Shown: piece by piece, positions 28,332 through 34,848 of the stretch
Layout: every line of letters starts with the position of its first letter
Position numbering within the stretch: position 1 is the stretch's first letter
DNA from: Stentor coeruleus
Lineage: Eukaryota > Ciliophora > Heterotrichea > Heterotrichida > Stentoridae
Direction of reading: 5' to 3'
Assembly: GCA_001970955.1 (NCBI GenBank)
Contig: MPUH01000790.1
Coordinates: forward strand, 1 to 34,848
Length of the DNA: 34,848 nt
The notes under the pieces: generated by a model
The model's input: only the letters and a program-made list of their open reading frames with translations
Databases searched by the model: none
What the model was told of the DNA's origin: nothing
Made by a program: the position numbers and the translations under genes

Positions 28332-29996
28332 TTATTTTGCTTTTGTTTTCTTTGAGTCTAAACAGAAAGAGTTCAGCATGCCGATTGAGTTGATAGGAAT
28401 ATTTTTTTTGTTTTGTGAGATTATGCGTTTTTTAAACTCGTTAGAGTTACTTCTTATGCGTTTTTTAAGATCGAAAATCCAGCTTCGGAGTTTTTTTGTT
28501 TTATTGTCTAGTAAGGACTCTCTGCTATCTGGATAGTTAAAGTCCACTTCCATCGACTGATAAATAGCATTTTCCTACATATCTCATACATTCTTCGCCT
28601 TTTCTTCAATCTCATCAATAAGTTTCTCTTGCAATTCCTTATCCTTCGGCACATGCACATAAGTAAGTTCCTGCAACAACTCCAAATCCTTAACAGAAAA
28701 AGTTTCAAAAAACTCATCTTTATTAATAGTCAAACAAACAGTCTCAACAGCACAAACAGCTCTACAAATCCTCGGCATTTGATCAATAAGCGTAGTTTCC
28801 CCAAAATAGCTTCCTTTATTCAAGCTTGCTATTGTTATTATATATTTTTTATTAATTTCCAAAATCTTCCATTGTTTACTTCCTGTAGGCCAACGATTTA
28901 TTTGCTGCATATCAACATAAGCTTGAATATCAACTCGACCTTTTTTGATTATATAAAAAGTATCACTTTCTTGACCTTTATCATATAGGATTTCACCATT
29001 TGCATAGTTTTTTTTAATAAGAAAATTGCTTAAATGTTGTACTTTTAAGAAACTCCAGCCATGGAAAAATGGGATCGACATAAGAAGTTTACTGTTTTTG
29101 TATTTCTCAAGTTTTTTTACGTTGAGGAGAATTTGGTCATAATCAAGTTTTGTTAGTTTAAAAGCGACAATTGGTTCGATAGCTAAGACTGAAGCTGTAC
29201 GATTTTTGGAAGTATCAAGAGCATGTTCACCTATTACAGATTTTGCCCCTAAGATATCATGAACACTACCAGGCTCAATAATTACTTGAGCCCTACCAGA
29301 GAAGATAATATAAAGGCAGTCACCAATATCCCCTTTTTTTATTAAATATTCGTTTTCTTTAAATTTAACTCTTGTTAATTTATCACAAGTTTCTTTTATA
29401 ATTCTAGTTGTCATTTTATTAAAAAATCTTGCTGATGATAGCCAGTTGAAAAAAGACTTTTTTTCATCGTCATTTCTACTGTTTGGTGGCATTAAACAAA
29501 TTTCTTCAATATTCCCTTCTAAACTTGAAAACTTTTTAACTGCTAATTGATAATCAGGCCTTTCGATTAGCCATTCAGGTAAAAGTTTATCGTCGGTAAT
29601 AGAGTCTTTTATGTTTTCATGGGTTGTTTTACGATAACCATCTGCGCTTTTAACCCTTTCATTTTTTTTCATTATGCTTTTGGATAACATTGGCCCAAAC
29701 ATTTTTTTCCTGTCTATAATAGCTGGAGAAAAATCTTTAGATTCGTTTTTTTTAGTATATCTTACTTTAGCTTTAGTGATATAAAAAGATGCGGGCTTTG
29801 GTTTTTCTAATGATAAATCGTTAACGAGGATTTTATTTCTTTCAACTTCTTTTACTAGCCTGGCTTGATTAGCTTTATTCATCTCTTTATCGATTTTTTG
29901 CGACCTCTCTCGTACTGAAGCTGAAGGAGTTCTACATCTCATCCTAGAAGATGTGCTTTTTTCAGCCCAAGTTTTATATATCGAATTGTTATCCAT
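28332..29996 (-). CDS. Protein with two cyclic-nucleotide-binding domains, two exons
   Basis: 549 aa after removing the 15-nt intron at 28575-28589, which adds 80 C-terminal residues. CNBD-1 (about 190-290) has a phosphate-binding-cassette-like segment IGEHALDTSKNRTASV (255-270); CNBD-2 (about 305-435) has FGETTLIDQMPRICRAV (398-414). In both, the Glu follows Gly as in PKA-type cassettes (FGELAL--PRAATV), and an Arg lies near the expected phosphate-contact place, so nucleotide binding is possible but may be altered. There is no kinase, channel or PKA inhibitor motif; the first 180 residues are basic and disordered. It resembles CNBD-only proteins such as CNBD2 of sperm. Tandem cassettes in one chain suggest a cAMP/cGMP-responsive scaffold. 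The C terminus is a basic helix. Confidence 0.88.
28575..28589 (-). other. 15-nt intron in the double-CNBD gene
   Basis: Minus-strand GTATGAGATATGTAG, phase 0, A at position 10. It contains an in-frame TGA and ends in TAG. Removal extends the protein by 80 residues. Confidence 0.88.
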
Positions 29997-31249
29997 TAAG
30001 AATCTTTATTATTTTATAATGATTATGATTTTCAATAACTTAAAGCTTATTAGAATGATAAACTAAAGTTCTATTAATGCCTGGGCTAATGATATTTGGG
30101 TATTAATAAAAGTTTTCTTGTTTAAGTTTATTGTATGAATCTCTATATTAAATCTAAAGATATAAACTCTAGCTGTGAAATTTATATTTTCTTAAATCTC
30201 TTTGGTTATAGAATTTACAAAAAACTTATATGTAGCATTTTAAAGACCTTTTAGTGAATTTTTTCCAAAAAAACAGTTGAGTTCATATCTTAAAGACCCT
30301 TTAATGAATTCTTTTTCAATCAAATTCTTGGTTTCTCTAACTAAAGGAAACTCTTTTACTTCCGATTCATATTTTCAAGCTACACCTACTTACTAGAAAT
30401 ATCTGAACTATAATGAGGTTTTAAAGTATTTTTATATATAAATTCTATTATATGTATATATATAAATAATGAGGAATTTCATTAACTTCATATTCTTTTT
30501 TAATCCTATTCCTTGGATTAAATGCTATTATATTACGATCTTCAAACTGAATTTCTTGATTAAATTGCTTTTATTAGTATGATTTTTTTTGCTTAGGACC
30601 TGAGGTACTAAAGTGAATACTGTTGATATACTGGACTGTAAACCATTTTTTATGCTAAGATTTAATTTCACTAACTTATGTAGAATTTTTTGAGATAAAA
30701 TTTAAGAGTTTTTTGAAGTAAAATAATTGGGTAATGAAAAAAAGATAAAGAAAACTAGGATTTCATCGTAGAAATCACCTGAGGGTTAATTTAAGTGCAA
30801 ATTAAGCTAATAATTATGTTATTTATTTTGAGGTTTTAGTAAAAATCTAATTAGATATAAATTTGGATAATATGCTTGGATTGCTTCTGAGGTTTTTGCT
30901 AGATTTTTATATGAATAGATTGTGAATTAAGATGATGTAGAAGATTGGTTTTGAGTGGTTTTTGTAGGAATGTGAAAACAATTGGATATTCTTTTACAAT
31001 ATGATGCATTTTTGAGTTTATCAGACAAGGTGATAGGTATAAAAGTGAGATTTGAAGCATTATCTTTGGATTTAAGTATCAAATTAAAAATCAGTACTGA
31101 AATTGCAGTTTGTAATTTTTATTCAGAGTTGTTTGGATTTCTAATTTTAATTACATAGTTGAAAAAATATAAAGACTATTAGTTAATTCGGTATGATTAA
31201 AAATGTTTATGGTTCAATTACATATCCAATACATATTAGTAAATAAATA
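29997..31249. other. Divergent intergenic region, 1.25 kb
   Basis: 5' flanks of the double-CNBD gene (-) and the ankyrin-kinase gene (+). It has a TA-rich simple-sequence patch near 30428-30470. A stop-free plus-strand stretch of 60 codons (30976-31155) with protein-like texture has no ATG and may be a relic or chance. No RNA gene seen. Confidence 0.55.
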
Positions 31250-33082
31250 ATGGCCTATGAAGGTTCAATAACACCAATGGGTTCAATAAGCGAAGGAGAT
31301 TTAGCTCAAAATATCCCCCGTGCAGATTTTCATCCAGGCTACCAACTGACCGACAGTATTTTCCGAATCCGCAACCTTGACACAGGCCAGGAAATCCACA
31401 TCAACAAACAAGGAGAAGAGTTTTTTTCAGTTCTCAACGACTTATTTGCTAATGAAAAATACGCTGAAGCTGCTGAACTCATCAGCACCCAAAAAGACAA
31501 AATGAACCGAGCTTTATGGGAAGCAGCTTATAACAATGATTCTGAGCTATGTAAAATCCTTATAGATAAAAAATACTATGGAGAAATCGCTGCTGATCCT
31601 AATAGTAAAGATCCTGATGGGTTTTCAGCTTTACATATATCAGCAAGTAAAGGTTTTATAAAAGTTTGTGAAGTACTTTTAGATTATGGATATATGACAG
31701 ATTTAAATATCAAAGATAGCTGTGGTAAGACACCTTTGCATTTAGCTTGTATTGAAATACAGCTTACAACATCTCAATTGTTGTCAAGATCTGGAGCGTA
31801 TATTAATGCGATTGATGATTTAGGGAATACACCAATGCATTATGCAGTTGAAAAAGGAGATAAAGAGTTTCTTATATGGATGATATATAGGTATCCAGAT
31901 TTAACTTTAAAAAATAGAGAAGGGAAGAACCCGTTGGAGATGAATAATATGGTTAGTATACAGGAGATTATGAGGATTGGAAGAGTACCTCCACCGGTAC
32001 TTGATATGACCCCACAGCATGTGCAAATTATTACTACACCGGATGAAGAAGCTAGTGCGATATTGAAGAATAATAGATGTTCAATGGCTGAAAGTACAAC
32101 TTTTAGTGAAAAAAGTCGAGACCTGAGAAAAATCACAGCAAAGGACTTTGAGGCTATTCAATTGTTGGGCAAAGGAAGTTTCGGAGAGGTGTATTTAGTA
32201 GAAATGAAGTCAACAAAAGAGCTTTACGCAATGAAAATCTTAATGAAAAACAAAATTATGGGCCAGAATCTAGTAAAATATGCAATGACTGAAAGAAATG
32301 TTTTAAGCTATATAAAGCATCCATTTATAGTTGGATTGAAATTTGCTTTTCAAACATCAAGCAAGTTATATTTAATCCTTGATTATTGTCCAGGAGGAAG
32401 TATGGGTTTACAAATTACTAAAGAAAAGCGTTTTAGTGAAACTAGAGCAAAAGTTTATTTAGCAGAAATCTTATTAGCTATAGAAGAACTTCATAAACGA
32501 GATATTATTTATAGAGATTTAAAACCTGATAATGTTGTTTTAGATGAAGATGGTCATGCTTTACTTACGGATTTCGGACTTTCTAAAGAAGGTATTATGG
32601 ATAATCATTCAGCTAAAAGTTTTTGTGGCTCAGTAGCGTACCTTGCTCCAGAAATGCTTAAACGACAGGGACATGGGAAGTCTGTGGACTGGTATTTGTT
32701 TGGTGTATTGTTTTATGAAATGATAGTGGGGTTTCCTCCTTACTTCTCAACTAATCGCGACCAAATGTTTAGCAATATTCAAAACGGTAAGCTGAGAATC
32801 CCAACTTCTCTAAGTGGAGACGCTCGAAGTTTATTAAAATTGCTGCTGATTCGAGACCCACTCAAGAGACTTGGTAGCCGAAGGGATGCAGAAGAAGTAA
32901 AAGACCATCCGTTTTTTTACGGAATAAACTGGGATTCTGTTTTAAGAAAAGAGCTCAGACCTCCAAAACCTCAATGTACTCTTATAATCCCTGGGTCAGT
33001 TTCTCAAGAAAAAATCGGTAGTACTCACAGTCAAGTAAATCCAGAGCACCGTTTATCAGGTTGGACTTTTATAAGTGACTAA
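31250..33082 (+). CDS. Ankyrin-repeat AGC-type Ser/Thr protein kinase
   Basis: 610 aa, one exon. Ankyrin repeats at about 85-235 (DGFSALHISASKGFIKVCEVLL, seen as FSALHISASKGF; CGKTPLHLACIE; LGNTPMHYAVEKGD). Kinase domain about 300-555: Gly loop GKGSFG (307-312), catalytic Lys329 in YAMKI, alpha-C Glu348, YRDLKPDN with D423 and N428, DFG 441-443, APE 466-468. All catalytic residues are present. The activation loop has Ser457 where AGC kinases carry the T-loop Thr (KSFCGS). The C-terminal LSGWTFI (602-608) resembles the AGC hydrophobic motif with Thr606. Ankyrin domains N-terminal to an AGC kinase are common in protists. It probably acts downstream of a PDK1-like kinase, with ankyrin repeats as docking surface. 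A MORN gene follows after 20 bp. Confidence 0.94.
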   Translation: MAYEGSITPMGSISEGDLAQNIPRADFHPGYQLTDSIFRIRNLDTGQEIHINKQGEEFFSVLNDLFANEKYAEAAELISTQKDKMNRALWEAAYNNDSELCKILIDKKYYGEIAADPNSKDPDGFSALHISASKGFIKVCEVLLDYGYMTDLNIKDSCGKTPLHLACIEIQLTTSQLLSRSGAYINAIDDLGNTPMHYAVEKGDKEFLIWMIYRYPDLTLKNREGKNPLEMNNMVSIQEIMRIGRVPPPVLDMTPQHVQIITTPDEEASAILKNNRCSMAESTTFSEKSRDLRKITAKDFEAIQLLGKGSFGEVYLVEMKSTKELYAMKILMKNKIMGQNLVKYAMTERNVLSYIKHPFIVGLKFAFQTSSKLYLILDYCPGGSMGLQITKEKRFSETRAKVYLAEILLAIEELHKRDIIYRDLKPDNVVLDEDGHALLTDFGLSKEGIMDNHSAKSFCGSVAYLAPEMLKRQGHGKSVDWYLFGVLFYEMIVGFPPYFSTNRDQMFSNIQNGKLRIPTSLSGDARSLLKLLLIRDPLKRLGSRRDAEEVKDHPFFYGINWDSVLRKELRPPKPQCTLIIPGSVSQEKIGSTHSQVNPEHRLSGWTFISD

Positions 33083-33102
33083 ATTAATGATGTAATTTTA
33101 TT

Positions 33103-34287
33103 ATGGGGAACTGCTCCTGCCTTCATGGAACACATGATGAAAAGCAATTAAACACTGAGAAAAACACAGGCCAGCCCGAAGTACCATTGAAAATAACAAT
33201 AGACAATTTTTCTAAGGCGCCTCTAGAAAATCCAGCTCCAGACAAGTTTTCTGAATTAGACCCAAACCCAATTTCACCTGTTGCTAAATTGAATATAGAT
33301 GATGTGATAAAGCTTCAATCTACTATAAGAGGTTACTTAGACCGTAAGAAAGTAAAGATTTTAAAGGTTTCTGACAAGCCCACAGCATTTTCGAATGACT
33401 TGAACAACAACTTCCCTTCAATGCCAAGCGAGAATCCCCAAACCAAAGAACAAACTCGTAAAGACTTAATTGAAATCCCAATAGATAACCTTCCAGATTA
33501 CTCTAACCCAGCAATAAAATCAATCCAAACCAAACTTGGAGATTTTGTCTATAACAGCCCCAACCCAAACCAAATCGACCTTATAAAACGAGGACCAATC
33601 ATGATTGAAAATGGATCAATTTACACTGGAGAATGGAACTCTAATAAAGAAAGACATGGTAAAGGGACTAACTTTTGGAAAGATGGGTCTTTATATGAAG
33701 GGTATTGGGAAAATGATAAACCAAATGGTCGAGGAAGACTTATTCATAGTAATGGAGATGTTTATCAAGGTGAATGGATAAATGATAAAGCTCATGGATA
33801 TGGAATTTATATACACACTGATGGGGCAAAATATGAAGGATTATGGGAAAATGATAAACAACATGGGAAAGGTTGTGAGACTTGGCCTGATGGAGCTAAA
33901 TATGAAGGGAATTATATTGCTGGGCAGAAACATGGAATTGGGAAATTTGAATGGGCTGATGGGTCAACTTATGAAGGTGAATTTAAAGATAATAATATAC
34001 AAGGATATGGAACTTATGTTTGGAGTGATGGGAGGAAGTTTGTTGGGGATTGGAAAGATAATAAAATGGATGGGAAAGGACTTTTTACATGGAGTGATGG
34101 GAGAAGTTATGAAGGGGAGTATGTTGATGATAAAAAACAAGGATATGGAATTTTTATTTGGCCTGATGGAAGAAAATATGAAGGGTATTGGATGAATGGG
34201 AAACAAGAAGGTAAAGGGACTTATATTACACCTTTAGGGTCGAGAGAAGGAGAATGGAAAGAAGGAAGAAGGATTAAGGTCCTTTAA
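33103..34287 (+). CDS. MORN-repeat protein with predicted dual lipid anchor
   Basis: 394 aa, one exon. It starts MGNCSC: Gly2 is a strong N-myristoylation site, and Cys4 and Cys6 are likely palmitoylation sites, so stable membrane attachment is expected. An IQ-like motif lies at about 69-83 (IKLQSTIRGYLDRKK). From residue 174 there are nine MORN units (Y-x-G-x-W/Y/F) whose start residues are spaced by exactly 23 from the second unit on (198, 221, 244, 267, 290, 313, 336, 359), ending with a partial unit. MORN arrays bind phospholipids or form extended dimers in cortical and ciliary structures. The start lies only 20 bp after the kinase stop, the closest same-strand spacing in the window, so shared regulation is possible. 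Stop is TAA. Confidence 0.95.
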   Translation: MGNCSCLHGTHDEKQLNTEKNTGQPEVPLKITIDNFSKAPLENPAPDKFSELDPNPISPVAKLNIDDVIKLQSTIRGYLDRKKVKILKVSDKPTAFSNDLNNNFPSMPSENPQTKEQTRKDLIEIPIDNLPDYSNPAIKSIQTKLGDFVYNSPNPNQIDLIKRGPIMIENGSIYTGEWNSNKERHGKGTNFWKDGSLYEGYWENDKPNGRGRLIHSNGDVYQGEWINDKAHGYGIYIHTDGAKYEGLWENDKQHGKGCETWPDGAKYEGNYIAGQKHGIGKFEWADGSTYEGEFKDNNIQGYGTYVWSDGRKFVGDWKDNKMDGKGLFTWSDGRSYEGEYVDDKKQGYGIFIWPDGRKYEGYWMNGKQEGKGTYITPLGSREGEWKEGRRIKVL

Positions 34288-34848
34288 TAATGATAATTAA
34301 CAGTTTAATAAAAAAATTTGTGGATAGGGATTGAGAGAGATTTTATGGTTTTTTTGAAGTGAAAATTTTGGAGGATTTTTAAGGCGGGGATTTTGTTTGG
34401 GAGAGAGTGAAAAGGATTTTTTTCTTTTAGGAGATTTGGATTGCTAGGGTTTATTTGCTAAGAGTATTTCATTAGTAAGTTATATTTAGTTATGTTATAA
34501 ATATTGAATTAGAATTTGTGTTTAAAGTTTTCTATTTGGAGCATTGGAAAAATAGAATTTTTTACTTTACTTAAAATTGTATTTGAAAAATAAGTAACTC
34601 AAAATGTATCTTATATCCTTCTCATATATATCCCTAACAAAGCAAAAAAAAATAAAATCCTTGCCAAATTTCAGCATCCTTCAGTTGAAAACTCAATTTT
34701 CCTTTCCACAAGATTTCTTTATAAATCCTATAACCTCTACTTAAATCATCAAAAATCCCTTTCCAATAATATTATCTAATTTCTATTTTCCCAACAAAAA
34801 TTCCTAACATCTTCAAAATCTCTACAAAATCTCTCTCTTCAAAATCTC
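34288..34848. other. 3' flank of the MORN gene and probable 5' flank of a gene beyond the window
   Basis: G/T-rich from 34288 to about 34560, then switching to strongly C/A-rich to the end. By the pattern of the other genes here, this suggests a plus-strand gene starting just after the window. No gene seen inside. Confidence 0.5.

Noticed and set aside
33782..34206. Frames on both strands within the MORN array
   Set aside because: Produced by the repeated codon pattern of the MORN units in other frames.
1..34848. tRNA, rRNA, CRISPR, transposase or telomere
   Set aside because: Looked for tRNA T-loop-like and telomere-like repeats and for mobile-element proteins in the gene-poor stretches and saw none; the short direct repeats lack array structure.

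Overview
This window looks like macronuclear DNA of a heterotrich ciliate with the standard genetic code, most like Stentor. The evidence: the sequence is very A+T-rich; genes are single-exon or cut only by introns of exactly 15 nt (GTA...TAG, with an A at position 10); TAA and TAG end the large genes, and Trp is always TGG in them. Five 15-nt introns can be placed with confidence because removing them restores known domains (RING finger, IQ motif, DnaJ C-terminal domain, and others). Two further frame breaks can be read as unusual 11-nt and 20-nt introns.

Layout. 1-3663 (-): a large GBP/VLIG-type GTPase whose frame is broken twice by ~50-bp direct duplications. 3664-10279: gene-poor, with a tandem CCCH zinc-finger gene (5099-5524), a small basic two-exon gene (7593-8200, -), a decayed VAMP7-like R-SNARE (9445-10066) and weaker coding relics. 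10280-12790: a DHHC palmitoyltransferase, the NatC catalytic subunit NAA30 and a DnaJ protein without HPD. 12791-14300: two pseudogenes, an unidentified one on the minus strand and a RuvB-like 2 (Reptin) relic on the plus strand. 14324-20891: a large coiled-coil protein, a DUSP-UBL protein without a protease domain, a small two-exon gene and an IQ-motif protein. 21185-28171: a RING/B-box/Kelch protein, then C2-like and coiled-coil proteins. 28332-34287: a double cyclic-nucleotide-binding protein divergent from an ankyrin-AGC kinase, with a MORN-repeat protein only 20 bp downstream of the kinase.

Many products are regulatory or structural: signalling (cNMP-binding protein, AGC kinase, acylated MORN protein, palmitoyltransferase), calmodulin-binding candidates, and long coiled coils that would suit cortex, basal body or cilium. 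No operon is implied, but genes are tightly packed where they occur, and flanking sequence tends to be C/A-rich upstream and G/T-rich downstream on the coding strand.

Assembly caveat: five single N bases occur. Four lie between two copies of the same 43-115 bp sequence, which looks like uncollapsed contig overlap. Duplications without an N (92-186, 2432-2537, 22778-22911) may have the same cause, so the breaks in the GTPase gene should not be taken as biological without raw reads.
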